Below are positions 34,401 through 49,400 of a stretch of DNA of 64,000 nucleotides, in pieces. The DNA comes from Ahaetulla prasina (taxonomy: Eukaryota; Chordata; Lepidosauria; Squamata; Colubridae): contig NC_080539.1 in NCBI RefSeq assembly GCF_028640845.1, positions 160,223,236-160,287,235 on the forward strand. Direction: 5' to 3'. The notes below the pieces were generated by a model. The model did not search any database. It had not been told where the DNA came from and saw nothing but the letters and a program-made list of their open reading frames with translations. Both the position numbers and the translations under genes were made by a program. Positions within the stretch are counted from its first letter, which is position 1; each line of letters opens with the position of its first letter.

Positions 34401-37400
34401 CTCAACCAGCAAAGTCCACAAGTCTTGAAGTTGCCAAGGTTGGAGACCCTTGGTCTAGATAGTCTAGTCTAGATATACTGTGAACCCCATTAAGGATATG
34501 GCTAACCTTTTAAATAGTTAATGGACAAGAGTTTGAGGGGAACATGTATGGGTGAGTAACAGATATAGTCAAGGCAGCACTGCCTCTAGTATGGTAGAAG
34601 ACTTCAGAGCTGAATGCAGCATCTCAGCGAGCGGGATCTGGAAAAAGAGCAAGTGTCTTTAACACTTGGCTTTCTATTCCAGCTTTTCCATTTCAGTTGT
34701 GAGGGTTTTTTTTGTAAACTCCTTGTGGTAACTCTCCTTATTCTGTTTCCAACACCCACACCTTCTGGCATGGGTCTGGTCAGACAGAAAGCTGTCCTTG
34801 GAAGAGACAGGCAAGGTAAAATTTCCATGTTGAATCATCGCGTTGAGGTAGGATTCCCTTTTTCAGACATATCAAAGCAAGGCTGCATCCTTGATAGGAG
34901 AATGTCTGCTTGTAAACAGGAGATATTATAATAAATGTCTTATTAAAGAGACAGATTATAAGGATCAGACAACACCAAAGTATTGGGGTCAAGGCCTTTC
35001 CATGACATTTTTAGCTATTTCCTCCAGGAAGGCACAACCCCATCGATTAAGCCAGAAGCAATAGGAGGAAAGAAACTCTACCTTAGAAAAAAGGAAAGTA
35101 CATTTTAAAAGAATGTTTAATTGAATTGTCACAGGTTGTTAAAAACATGGTTTGATTCAAACTGTTAACATAAAATGAATGACAAATATATAGGTTACTT
35201 GAATTGTGCTAGAAAGCAGAACTATTGAATAATACTGACCACTGCTGAGCTAACAAGACTGGCTGCATCAATTCACCATAAAACTAGAACATGTGATGTG
35301 AAATGCAAGCTTTTCCCCGTCATGTATGATAAAGTTAATAATTGTTCTGAAACTTATATAATCATGGCCTACAGGAATAGGTCTAAGGGCTGCCAAGTGC
35401 AGAGATACTAAGCAAGTAATAAGGTATTTACCTTCCAAAAACCAAGTAAGCACATGACAAAAAGTTGCAATGGTGCCAATGGTCCTCATTTCCCAAACTC
35501 TACCAAACTGTTCCAAAATATCTCTGTTATTTCAGTAACCTCTCCTTGAGCTATCTACTCCTTAGAAATGTTGTAACAAGATAAAAGTGTCAAGAAGACA
35601 ATGTTCTAAGAAGAACACTTACCCCTCCCATCAAAGTCAGAAATGGAGTTTCAGAGATGCCACAGAGAACTTACTATAACAATGTTAACAGTTTCAAGAA
35701 TTTGGTTCACAAAAACTCAAGACTGAATGGCCATATGCATATGTCCTTCATATTTGAAGACTTCCCACCTTCTCTTAAAAAACCAGCTGTAGCCTATTGG
35801 ATAACACAGTACATGTTGTCTCACCTGAAGTACAAATTGAGCAGAACTGCGAGTTCCCTTCTTTCCCTCTGAGCTTACCAAATAAGTGTAAATATGGCCA
35901 TAAAATTGCAGTTTAGCATTTCAGCAGAAAATACAGTATGAGGAATATGTCCTTCAAAACAGTGCGGTAGAACCTACTTAGCCATATCTGATTGCAGATT
36001 TATTTCTAAAATTCCCCCTGCACAACAACGGGGAATTTTTCTGATAGCAGAAGACTTTTGATAGCAGAAGACTTGCGGTAGGCTCTGGGAATGTTTCGCT
36101 TTTTGGTATGCTGTTGCTAAGATTGTTTTTACACAGTAAGTATTTAAAAAGTCTACTTTTGTACAGTCCAACTCAAAATACATCGTACATTCTACAAACT
36201 CCAGTTTCATGCCAATGTTACTACTTGGATTACCATTGCATTTTAAAACCAAAGTACTGAATCCTATGACAAATAATTCACCATTATTTCCTCACACTTT
36301 TCCCCAACTCCCTATCCAAATGCTAACAGGATTCCTCTTCTTCCTGATCCTTGACAGATTGCAAACTTTAATTCCCATTCTCCATTGTTCAATTCTGTAA
36401 TCTCCACATTTTGATACCAAGGTATGTAGCACCCGGACCCAAATCAATGCATATGCGAATAAAAAGGCCATTAGTAATCCGCCTCATCAAATTATCCTCC
36501 ATTACCTATCAGTTGAAGCAGAGGGCTACCATAAACCCAATAATACTTACATTAAGACATTCAGAACTCCATTCCTTTTCCTTATACAATCCTCTAATAA
36601 GCATGTTTCTCTATCCTGGAAGGTAGCACATTATTATTCCTACACTTGATAAGATAAAGCAAAGGCAGAGAACATGATTACCATTACTGCATACACTTAG
36701 GTGGTTGGCCCACAGCTACAAAGAGTCCTGAATGAAGCGGATTATCTGGAACCTTTTAAGTCTGGGTTCACACTGGGACACAGCTCTGAAATAGCATTGG
36801 TTGCACTTATCAATGACCTTTGCAGGATTTGGGATGGGGGTGCGGGACGCCATCCATCAGCATGTGGTCTGGTATGCTGGTAATAGCCAGTTATATTTCT
36901 CCTGTGCACAGGTAATACTGTGGCATCGCTGGTCAGGTGCCTGTAGGCTATAAGGATGAGGAAGAATTGGCTTTGACATAACCCTGTCAAGATGGAGTGG
37001 CTGTGGTTTTCATCCCCAGGCCCAGAAATTTCATCTCTGACTCTGAAAAAAATCACACTTACCTAGTCTGATCTGGTGTGCAATCTGGGGCTTACAGCTC
37101 CTGCTCAAGGAGGTGTCGGTTGTGGCTGGTGCGCAGGGGGTGTGCCCCAATTGGAGAGGTCCTTGGTGTCTCTTAGCTTGATTTTCTTGCAAATGTTTCA
37201 TTACCCAACCTAGGTAACATTAATGGTGCTAGTAGGGAGTGGGGTTTGCTCTGTTTATATTCCAGTGGCTTGCCCTGTCAATGTTGGTGAGGATGACCCT
37301 TGGAGGTTTTTTGATTTGGCTGCTTGCTGTTAGCTTCTTTGGCAGTTTCTTGAATGGGAATATTGTTTACTTCTTGATTGTTGATGTCTGATGTTAATCT

Positions 37401-40400
37401 TGGACTAATTTGAACCTACTGGTCTGGTGCAGCAGTTGAGCCCTTTCCTGGACTTCAGGTGTTTCCTTTTAATCCTGGCTAACTTTTAATTGGTTGGCCA
37501 AAACTCAGCGGGCAGAAAGCAGGGCACGGAGTCAAAACCAGAATTCTGCAGCCAATAATTTGGAAAAGAAAGACAAGAGGGATTGTGCCATTTCTTCCAG
37601 GATTTCCTTCCTGGAAGCAGCTGCAAGGCAGAGCTGGAGATATTGTGCATGCGGATCTGCTGCTTGAGTAGAAGGCTGGACTAGACGACCTCCAAGGTCT
37701 CTTCCAACTCTGTTATTCTGTACTTTATCCGTAAGACTGCCTTCCCTTAAGAGCGTTTATCTATCTTGCCAGGTTAGATAGGATGGGACATGCTCCTAGT
37801 CCCTTCCCTTAAACATTACCAGCTTATGGGAGCTAAAAAGCCTGCCTTTTCTGGGGCAGCCTCCCTCCCTATGGGACATTCTTTCCCCTGAAGTTCGGCA
37901 GGCTTTTGCTTTCCTAGCCTTTTGTAGAGCATGGAAGAAGTGATTTCTTTCCCCCCTAAGAACTGAGATGAGGTGGCTGCATGTTGGAAGCTTGACTTGG
38001 AGCCAGGTTTTTGTTTTTAATTTTAATAGTTTTAATATGGTCTTTATGTTATTTCAATTCTTGATTGGGAGTTGCCCAGAGTTGGGCATAAGATGGGCAG
38101 CTATATAAATGTTTTAAAATGAATGAATGTATCAATAAGCAATAACCAAAGGTTTGTTTTCGCTATCTAAGTCCGGAAAAGAATCGCAAGCATTGTGTCC
38201 AAAGTATCCATTTTCTGTCAAGGGCCCTACAGTCAGAATTGGCAGCTGATCATAGAGCTTTGTTTGCATCCAAAGAGCATGCAGACTTCTTCTGTGTTGC
38301 TCTCGCAAAAAGGGGATGCCAATGCGCCTTCGCCTAATCACACCGAATTAGGGCTCTTTCATCTCTGCATGTATACTAAGCTGTGAAGGTTATTTTCTGA
38401 TGCCACTGATCTGAGATCAGGGCGGCTGAGCTGTAAGACCTTGAACAGTCTAGTCAGCTCCTTGCTTTGACCCAGACAGCGGGGGTGGCTTCCTAGAAGG
38501 CTTCCTGCCGTTTCCATGAGCCACTGTCAAGGTTTGCAATTAAAGCTAGCCAATTTCATCTCCTACCCTCAAAACGACGCTATAGAGCACTGCATACCAG
38601 AACAACTAGACACAAGAACAGTTTTTTCCCGAAGGCCATCACTCTGCTAAACAAATAATTCCATCAACACTGTCAAACTATTTACTGAATCTGCACTACT
38701 ATTAATCTTCTCATAGTTCCCATCACCAATCTCTTTCCATTTATGACTGTATGACTATAACTTGTTGCTGGCAATCCTTATGATTTATATTGATATATTG
38801 ACCATCAATTGTGTTGTAAATGTTGTACCTTGATGAACGTATCTTTTTTTTTTAATGTACACGGAGAGCATATGCACCAAGACAAATTCCTTGTGTGTCC
38901 AATCACACTTGGCCAATAAAAATTCTATTCTATTCTATTCTATTCTTTCACAAGGATTATTGATAAAGTCATATGGGACTGTCACCTGCAAGAAACAATT
39001 CTGATCTCGTCCATGCCTTCAATTGCTTTTGAGAGTACATGCCAAGAACAAACAGAGGAATAAACCTCATTCTGCATTACAATTATGTTGTGCCTTTCTC
39101 AAAATCTGCCCTTTCCTGAGATGTAAATGATGATGAGAAATATCTACTCAGTTGGGCAGGCAAGTGAGATCCATTAGAGCCATATAAAACAAGTTATGGA
39201 TAGTTTATCTCAAAACACTCTCATCTTAAAACTTTCCAGAGCTTATTAGCAGGGTACTTTTTCAGGAGTGTCTCCTTCAGGTGGAACACAATCTTCTGAG
39301 TATTCATACCACCTGGAGAAGCTTGAGGTACTTGTCATGAGAGGTGTGGACACACACCCAACACTGCAAGACAAGACCTGGAGATTTGGGTTGCATGTAC
39401 ACAAACATTATTCAGGAAGAGTTTGGCCATAAACCTTTTTTACAGGAATTACAATCTTGACAGTTTAGGCAGTTGTAAAATGCCATAATTTTATTTTCTT
39501 ATCTTGCCCATCATACAGATAGCCTTTTGACTTTTGACCATAATTTGTCATTTAACATTGTGATGAAGTAAGTCAATCACAACTTTGCACCTGCTTTTAT
39601 GACCTTTTTTGTGGCCACAGTAGTTCAATCCAGCTTTCCCCATTGTCTCTGCCTGTGGGAAGCCAACTGGAAAAGTCACAAATGATGATCATGTATCCAG
39701 AGGATGCTGCAACTGTTTTAACTGCAAGTCAACTGCCAAGCACGATCACCTGACCATGGGGACGCTGTCACAATCATGTCAGGACTGGCTGACAGTCATT
39801 TTTTCCAGCCCTGTTATTACCTCAAATGGTCGCTAAGCGAATGGTTATAAGTCAAGAACTGTAATTTTACAATGTTACTGTCTTCTTATTATGTTGACTT
39901 TGTGACTATAAGCCACTGAGAACTGGTTAAAGCCAACAGTATATAAAATTGATGAATAAGCCATAATTTCAGAGGTGGGCTTCAAAAATTTTAGCAAGCG
40001 GTTCTCTGCCCGGTTGCTGGGTGGGCGTGGCCATGGTGGGCGTGGCCTAGTCGGCCTCCTGCACCACAGGTAGGGGGGTTTGCCCTCCCCAGGCTCAGGA
40101 GGCTTTCCTCGAGACTCTGGGAGGGCAAAAACGGCCTCCCCGGGCTCTGGAGGCCGTTTCTGGCCTTCCCAAACTTCCAGTAGGCCCGTTTTTTGCCCTC
40201 CCCGAGCCTCCACATGCGCTCTGCACTTACCTGCATCCAAAATGGGCCGCGTGGGGATTCCAGGGAGGGGTGGGCGGGGCCAGCCAGGAGTGGGATTTGG
40301 GAGTTCTCTGAACTGCACAGAATTTAGCTAGAGGTTCTCCTGAACCCCTGCGAACCCCCAGCCACCCAACCCTGCATAATTTAACTGATATTAACTACAT

Positions 40401-43400
40401 CAGTATACAAATATAGTGTGTATAAATCCAGCCAATGTGCAACAACCACAGTTGATATTTATTACAAGATTTTTTTAAAAAATAGCTATGGAACTCCCCT
40501 ACATGCTGTTAACATATATTTGGCTGCCTAATTTCAAAAATTGAATCTCTGGGGACTAACACAGGATAAAACTCAATATTTAAATACAATTTTAACACAA
40601 GAAAAACAATGGGAAAAGACACAATCAGGGACAGTCTGAAACCATTCAATAATAATGATCGCAAATAGGCTCATCTACCATCCTTATACTCAATGCTTGG
40701 GAAAAAACCCCAGGCTTACCAACCCCGTAGTATGCTAGACTTCATCTTCTTCCTTCCATTTCAGCAGAATGAAGCATTGGAGAAATGTTAAATACAAAAG
40801 AAAAAAAATCTTCTCTTCCACTCTTGCCACCCTATAGAATCATAGTATCAAAGGGCTGGAAGGAACCTCAGAGGTCTTCTGATCCACCTGCTCAAGGCAG
40901 GAGACTTAGACCATCCCAGTCAAATAGTTGTCTAGTCTATTTTTGAAAGCCACCAGCGAGCACCCACAACCCCAGGAGGCAAGCTATTCTACCAATTAAT
41001 TGGTCGCTCTGTCAGAAAAATTCTTCTTGCTTCTAGGTTGCTCTCTCTAACAAGCTTCCATCCATTACTTCTTGTTCTGCCATTTGGTGTCCTAGATAAG
41101 TCAACCCCTCTTCTCTATGACAGCCCCTCAGGTACTGGAAGATAGGTATAATGTCCCCCCAAATCCTTCTATTCAATAGGTCAATAGTATAGCTCCTATT
41201 GACCTATTGAATAGAAGGATTTGGGGGGACATTATATTGAAGCTCCCTTCAAGACCCTTTATCATCTTGGTTATTCCTCTCTGCACACTTTCTAGGGTCT
41301 CATCAACTTTTTTGTATTGGGGTAACCAGAAATGGATTCAGTATTTTTCGCCGAGTTCCATTTCGCTCCAGATTACATGGTTAAAAATATTAGTATATGC
41401 TCTCATCTCAAATCTAATCTAGTACAGGCAGAGCAAGTCATCAAATCCAGTGAAAACCCTAGGAGATCAAACCATAAAATCACTGCAATATTCAGGTGTA
41501 ATGAATGTTATTTTTCAGAATAAAGAAAGGAAAAAAAAATCTGCTTTGAGTTCATTATTCTGCATGGAGATTTTACCTGTATGGTATCCTCAAAGTGAAT
41601 AAAATATTCAGGTAGTCCTCGACTTATGACCACAACTGAGCCCAAAGTTCTCATTGCTAAACAAGACAGTTGTTAAGTGAGTTTTACTCCATTTTTACAA
41701 CTTTTCTTGCCATTGTTGTTAAGCAAATCACTGCAATTGATACGTTAGTATCATGGCTGTTAACTGAATCTAGCTTCTCCATTGACTTTGTTTGTTAGAA
41801 GGTTGCAAAAAGTGATCACATAATCCTGGTTGCCAAGTACTGAATTTGGGAACGCTACAATGGTCATAAGTGTGAAAAATGGTCGCAAGTTACTTTTTTC
41901 AATGCTGTTGTAACTTCAAATGGTCACAAAACAAGCGGTTGCAAGTTGAGGACTACCATTTGGGGTTCATTTGGAAATTTACTAACCAATGTTAGCAGCA
42001 CATTTAAAATATTTTATTTACTTCCAGTTTTCCTCTTCCATTATTACAACATTATCTGCCACTTCAATTGCCTCTATGTTGAGTTTAGCCTATTGTTGTG
42101 GTTGTGTCTACAATTCCTAATTCCTCTTGTCTTAACTACCTCTAACATTAAAAATAAAAGCTTTTTTTAATTATTTAAGTGCATATTGCATGTTTTGCGC
42201 TAATTAGAAAACATATAAAATGAATAGTAATTAACAGAGAACAAACGTACTCGCTTTCTTTAAAATAAAGCTCACATCTTAAAAACACCTATAATTTTTA
42301 TTCCAATAGTTATAGGCTATCCTTAAACAAAAAGATTCTTTAGAATTCTTACTATTAATTCAATAGAAAACCATATTGAATGCCTGACTGGCATTGTTTC
42401 AATTAAGCTGGAGATTAGGTAGAACAGGAGCTCTTTCACACAGCAAATCTGCCACTGCCCACAAAATAATACATTATCATGTGCCTTGTCAATTATAAAC
42501 TAGTAGTTTCTTGGTAGAAGTATTAATACAGAGGTCTCAAAGTTAAATTGTTGTGAGCATCATTTGAAGACTGGTTCCATTGACAGCAGAGCTCCAGAGA
42601 ATAAAAACCAAAGAAAATGATCACAGCATGCCATTAAAAACAACAACTGCACAAAAACCTACTTGTTTTATCTCCAGCAATTCTTCACTAACCAGAACAT
42701 CAGTGTTTGATTTTATATCAGGAATATCAAATAAAGGGCTCTCCGAGGCATCTTCTGAAACCCACAACACTCTCAGAAATTGTGTTCCACTCCTTGAACT
42801 GGGCAAGGAGTAATTTTTCTTTGGAGGATCTCCCTCTCCAGTCAAGGGACATCTGTGCCGCTGGACTTTCTCTTTCCTAAATACTGTTATGGACCACAGG
42901 AAATGACCTATAGCAGGGATCTCCAACCTTGGCAACGTTAAGCCTGGAGGACTCCAACTCCCAGAATTCTGGGAGTTAAAGTCCGCCAGGCTTAATGTTG
43001 CCATGGTTAGAGACCCCTGACCTTTAGAGGCCACAGGGAGACATTGAAGACAGACCTCAAGTCCTCTAGCTAATTTATCATACTCCAGGGCATATGAGAC
43101 ACTGGTCTTTAAAGGATAGCATTCAGGTTAGTAAAAGAAATCTAGCAGTGAATTTACAATATTGAAATATAAGATTGATTCATAGCATTCCCCTAATCTA
43201 CAGTTTATGTCAGTGCTACCGTTATGAACCCTAATTGGATGCCAGCCACACATCATCTAAACTCTGTAGATGTTGTCAAAGGATAATAACACGTTTATTG
43301 AGTAACGTTTATTGAGCAAGACATATGAATATTTATTGTGAAGGAAGGAGAAACAGTGTTAGTGATCAAGAGTTGTACAACAATAAACACACTTTTTAAT

Positions 43401-46400
43401 CTAGTAAACAAACTTCTTTAGGGATGAAAAGGAGAAGGCCAGGAAGACAGTTTTCAATGAATATAACTGTCACTTCAAAGCTTCACCCTAATAAGAAGTC
43501 TTATAAGAAAACATCAGTTAAATATGGCTTTGAACCAAGAGTCATTTTCATTCCTTAAGACATCTCCTCTCCTATGTTTTTTATGAAACACTATAAATTA
43601 TTCTCAAAAGCTAGTTCCACTGATTTCAACTGCACTTATTTCCAGATAAACATATATAGAATAAGCAACGTAAGCTTTTTATGAGGAGAATAAGGTAGCT
43701 TGCAAATAGTTTGCTGCAACTGACCATAGGATTAAACTGTATTATTTAGCATACAGTTCATACTACAGGTTGTAGTCCTCGATTTACAACCATTCAAATA
43801 TATATGAGTGGTAAAAAAGGAGATGCATGACCTTCCTTGAACTTACAACTGTTACAGCATCCCTGAGGTCACCTGATCATGGTTCAGATGTTTGATAACA
43901 GGCATGAATTTACAATGATTGTAACATCCTGAGGTCACATGGTCATCATTTGTAACTTTCCCAACTGGCTTCTGACAAGCAAAGTTGATGGGGGAAAGAA
44001 ATCGCTTGCAGTCACATGAGCCTCTGAACAACATCATGAAGGATTAGAGGACTGGAGGCTAAAATATATGGAATTGGGTATGTCTAATTTAATGAAAGGA
44101 AGGACAAGGGGTGACATGATAGCAATATCCCAAAATTCGAATATCTCAGGAGTTGAGACAAAGAAGAGGGAGTCAAGCTCTTCTCCAAAGCACCTGAAGG
44201 CAGGACAAGAAGCAATGGATGGAAACTATTCAAAGAGAAAACAACTTAATATTAAGGAGAAGTTTTCTGACAGTAGGAATAATTAATCAGTGGAATGACT
44301 TGCCTCCAGAAGTTGCGAACGTTCCAACACTGGAAGTTTTTAAGAAGGGATTGGGCAACTATTTGTCTGAAATGGCATAGGGTTTCCTGCCTGAGTAAGG
44401 GCTTGGACTAGAAGACCTCCAAGGTCCCTCCCAACTCTGTTATTCTGTTACTTAGCAATGGGAATTCCAATCCCAATTAAGTTGAGGAATACCTGTAATA
44501 CAATTGGTTTGCACCTTAAATCAAATACCAGAATACAGCAAGGAAATCAAGCAGAAACATATTCCTTCGTAGCTTGCTTACTGAGTGCCAATAAGTGCCA
44601 ATTTCTCATGTAGCACCTGTATAAAACGCCCTATTTTTCACAACTTGTTTAATCCGGCAAGCATAAATTATAGCTGTTGAAGAGTGTTATTGCCCACACA
44701 GTCACTTTGTAATACTGTTTGTTCAAACAAGAGTTTATGTGACTCTTCTAAGTTAACCATCCTTCTTGCTTCAGTTACAATACATGCCAATAGTCTTCTT
44801 CTTGGAATAATTGTGAGGCTGCCATTAAAAACTGAACAGGTAACACTTGAATACCAGGCAGTTATTTCCAAATACTAGGCAGTATTTTTTTTTCATTCCG
44901 ATCATTTATTTCCTTCATAAATGCTATTTCCATATGTCTAGATTTTAATCAAAATTACCATTCAGCATTTGAAACTGAAAGAGCACACGGGAGGGGGAAA
45001 AGCAAAAAAGGAATTCATTTACTTTGTAAAATGAGTTTTCTCTCTTTGAACTGGCTGTAAATGTATGAAACCTATACTTGACTTTGGCTTGTAGCAATGT
45101 ACAGCCCAGTGTATCAATTGTCACATAAAGACTTCAATCATGTAAAGACCTCAATATTAATACTTCATTCTCCACAGAGAGAAAAGCCAGCTCCAAGCAT
45201 AAATATGTAAGGATCTGCCTATATCATTTAATAAGTAAGGGACACAGGTGAAGCTAGTCAAACTTCAATCTGCCTACACAATCCAATTTTTATGGCAGTA
45301 TAATTAAAATGACCTTCATGACAGCTGATCAAGCAGTTTTGTCCACCCCAAAGTGTCTGGAATAGGTAACAAGATTACAAACATACAAAGCACCTACGTA
45401 AAGTCTATTTAATTTCCCTATGCTATGGCTTTTCACAAAAATTGCTAGAAGACCCATCAGAAAATGTGCATTTGCAGAGGGAAAAATAATTATTGTGACC
45501 AGCAGTTTAACCTCAGACAGCAGACAAGAAATAATGTGTTTTTTCTTATTTAATAATATTCCCAAATAAAACAAATAAGCACGAGTTACCATTTACTTCC
45601 TTCTCCAGAAAAAGATAATGTCATTTAGCATATGACTCAAAAGAAGATTGCAGATATGTGCGAAGAACAACACATCAAGGACAGATGTAAAATGCAACAA
45701 ACTGGTCTTCGTAGTCATTCCGTCTACCAGTAAATCAATTTATTATACATGTCTTTCATCAGCTTGTCATCTCCTACTGAATTGTTAAACGCCTCAATAT
45801 ACATTAACTCAAAGGTTTCTTAGATAGGCATGGAAGACGCTTAGGTTTCAAATTTCAGTAGGCCACAGAAGTAGTAGTAGTGCCTGCCAGCCAATGCTTA
45901 AGTCACCCAGTACCAACCAAGGCTGATATTGTGCCAAACTAGGCCTGGCGAATGCCAGCATGCCAAGCAATCCCAACATCCTGAATCATGGAACTGACTC
46001 TCAGGGGAAAGTGGTGTTATTAAATTATTTAATTCGCTAGCATTAGTCACTGGCCAATTTTTAGACATATATAAAGCTAACATTCCATCAGAGTTTCTTG
46101 GCACTTCTGCCTTCCTCTTTCATTACTCAAAAAGCCTAAAGTTCTCCATTATGTTGAATCTCTAAACCGCTTAGAGAGGGCTGTAAAGTTCTGTCAAGTG
46201 TTATGTAAGTCTAAGTGCGATTGTTTTTAGTTGAAGAAACTACTCTTTTAGAAACTCCAAATAAACATCATGTGCAAAGGAGAACATCTTAATATTATAA
46301 AGTTCTACATTGATATTTTCTTTCCCCTGGCTGTTAACTTTGCTCACTTGAAACTACTGATAGTAATATTTGCTAACATTGCTATCTTTGGTATAAGACT

Positions 46401-49400
46401 CTGAATATAACAACAAAAGATTTCCTCAATATCTGGAAATGCTGAATTTATTAGATCCAAACAGCCTAAAAAACTATCTTGCTTGGAATTGACTATAGCC
46501 TTAGATACCACCTTAATAATACTTAGATCCTTGGATAGGATTTGAATTATTAAGTTTCCATCAGTCTTAGACTGTGAACATAAACTGTAGATTAACCACA
46601 CTTATTGCTAACACTACTGTTCCTTACATCTCCGGATTTGTGTTCAGATGTAGGAATGTCTGGCTCTATATGCATCTATTCCCAACCAAAATGAGAATTA
46701 TTTTGCTTCTTGCCCTCATCTATATTTGGCATCATGTTTAATTCTTTAATGTTTCCATCCTCATAATTAACTCTGTTCCTGTTCCTGCTCAGATTTCCCC
46801 TTTGTCATTTACTGTAACTAAAGCCAATACACTTCTACAATTTATATCTACTTCATGGGGGTTTTTTTCCCTCAAAAAATTTTCCGATGCCTTTTTCCCC
46901 CTGTCCCTGCAGTGACCTTTATTAACCAGTCATCATTTTTAGAGTCTATGAAGATGGAAACTGATGACTGGAACTAGTATGCTTTTTTTCTTTTTTAAAA
47001 TTATATTTCAAATATACTTTACATTTTTCAATATTCATATAACACTGAATGTGATATTATGTTCTACTCCAATTTCTATGATGTTATCACTGAAAATTAC
47101 AGGGCAAAATAGAGAAGAATTTCTCCATAAATATGTTTCTAGTCCACATATTTATACATATTAAGTTTCTAGTCCACAGGTTTTGAGCTGGCAGCATTTA
47201 TACTAGCCTGTGTATATGTGTGCCCTCAAGTCAGTTTTTGAGTCTTGGTGATTGCCTGGACTAAATGTAGAGTTTTTGTGGCAAGATTTAGAAGTGCTTT
47301 GCCCTTGCCTCCTTCCTAGGGCTGAGAGAGAGGTACTGGTCCATTAAAAAGGTTCCAATACTTAAGCAGTATTTATCATTCATACTTTATTCACCCTTTC
47401 TCAGTTGCCCCTCCTTTGCCTTTCTTATAATTATGGATAATAGGAACTGTAGCTTAACATACTTAGAAGACATCAAACTGGGAAATGCAACTCATAATTC
47501 TACAGTCTCCCTTGCTTTGCTAAAGGATTAATTTTCTAATAGTTTAATAATAGCCTAAGAAGGATATACGTGTATTTTATATTTCTTCCAGAAGTGCACT
47601 AAAATATTTCCTGAGTGTTACAGGCGAAGTTTTACCTAAGTGAACAGCTATTTGTTTATCAATCAAATTTGTAAGGCTGCCTGACTCCACAGTGACAGTG
47701 ATTGAGGTATAACATGACAAACAGATTAAGTAATGCCCAATAAAGGAAACAAATGCAGATTTGGAAAGCATTAAATAATGCAACATGTTAGAAAAGGTGC
47801 TTCTCACAATACTCAATCCATTCCAAGACCCGGGATGGGGGAGAGGGCAAGGCCAGGTTAGTATGGACGATATGAATCTGTTACTTTAAGTCAATTGATT
47901 TGTAAGACTTAACACTTCAGAATAACTCTGGACACATACAAGATTCAGAACTGATGAAGAAAATAAAGCAGCAATTCATTAAAAAGTATAAGTGGCACAG
48001 ACAAATCAGTATGCCCCTACAACGGCAGACAGCACTCCTAAGAATCCATGTTAGCCCAAGAGCTGGGAAATGAATCAGGATTTGAGGGCCTTTTTAAATG
48101 GGGCCAAGTGGAGACCATGCAAATCTCAGGGAGAATGCAATTCCAGGGAGTTAGAATAGAGACAGGGAAGATGAGCTTCCTAGGACCCAACAAATTATAA
48201 TTCTGTCAGATTGCATGGGACAGGCAGATGTCATGGGACACAGGCAGCCCTTCAATTACATACTATGCCATGCTTTTAACTTCCCAGGCCACTTCATCTG
48301 GAGGCGCTCTAGCTTCCAAGTGGCCTTCAAGGACATTTCAATAGTTTGCACCTGTGGTAACTACTCTAGTATGAATGACAGTCCAAATGGCCTGCTGGTC
48401 TAGAAAAGCATGTAATTATTATACAAAATAAATCTGTGTGAAGGCCCTCCTGTTTAACATAGTTGAGATTTGATGACATGCAAGTCATTGCAATTCCTGG
48501 CAATGCTTTCCTGCTGAAATATTCTAGTAATACTTGATTGAACAGGTACTGCACTTAATGCTACCCAGAAATCACTAGAAATCTCTAGTTTTCCTTCCCA
48601 GCTGAACCTCTAAGTTGCAAGTTGCCATAGATTCCTGCTGTGCAGTACAATCACAAAAATAACATTGACATTCTCGGAAAGTCTTGATTTTCTGTGGGAT
48701 CAAACAATTTCAACTAAGTAACCATAATTATTAATGAAAATGGGAAGGGTACAGGCTCTACAACTGAGTTGCATTCCATTTGATATCTTATTTGTGTATA
48801 ATATTCAGGTGCATTGTACATCCACTTAGTTATCATGCTATCCAACCCATACATAAGGACCATTCCAATTAGAATATTATGGAATACTTTCTCAATTGGT
48901 TTCTGGAAATCAAGACATATTACATTTACAGCATTCCCACAACCTGCTAAATAACTTATCTTCAATGAAGATTCTCAATCATGCAAGTAGAGTTAACTGA
49001 AGGTTTTCTGAAGCTTGAATCATTGCAACTGGACTAATCTTTAGTTTGAGAGACATTTCGCTGCCCATCCAGGCAGTTTCATCAGTCAGAGCAAGGCAGT
49101 TTGGCAGAGTCATTGGAATGTACCAACTCCTGCCACACCAACCTCAGGGGTTTCCTCCCCAGAGGGTCCAGTTGCAATGTTTCTACTGTGTGTGGCGGGA
49201 GTTGGTACATCCCAACAACTCTCTGCCTAACTTGCTTTGAATGAGGCAGCTGCCTGGATGGGCAGTGAAAAGTTTCTCAAACTAAAAATAAGTCCAGATG
49301 TAATGATGCAACCTTCAGATAACTTCAGACAACCTTCAAACAACTTTTCTTAGTCTGCAAGATTTGTTTTCAACCAAGCCATGCTAATATCTGGCAGTTA

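Larger units (their letters stand above)
44456..48984. other. SDC1 intron 1, mostly unrecognised
   Basis: AT-rich intron sequence with two small repeats listed separately (46150 and 47204). No gene. Confidence 0.4.
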
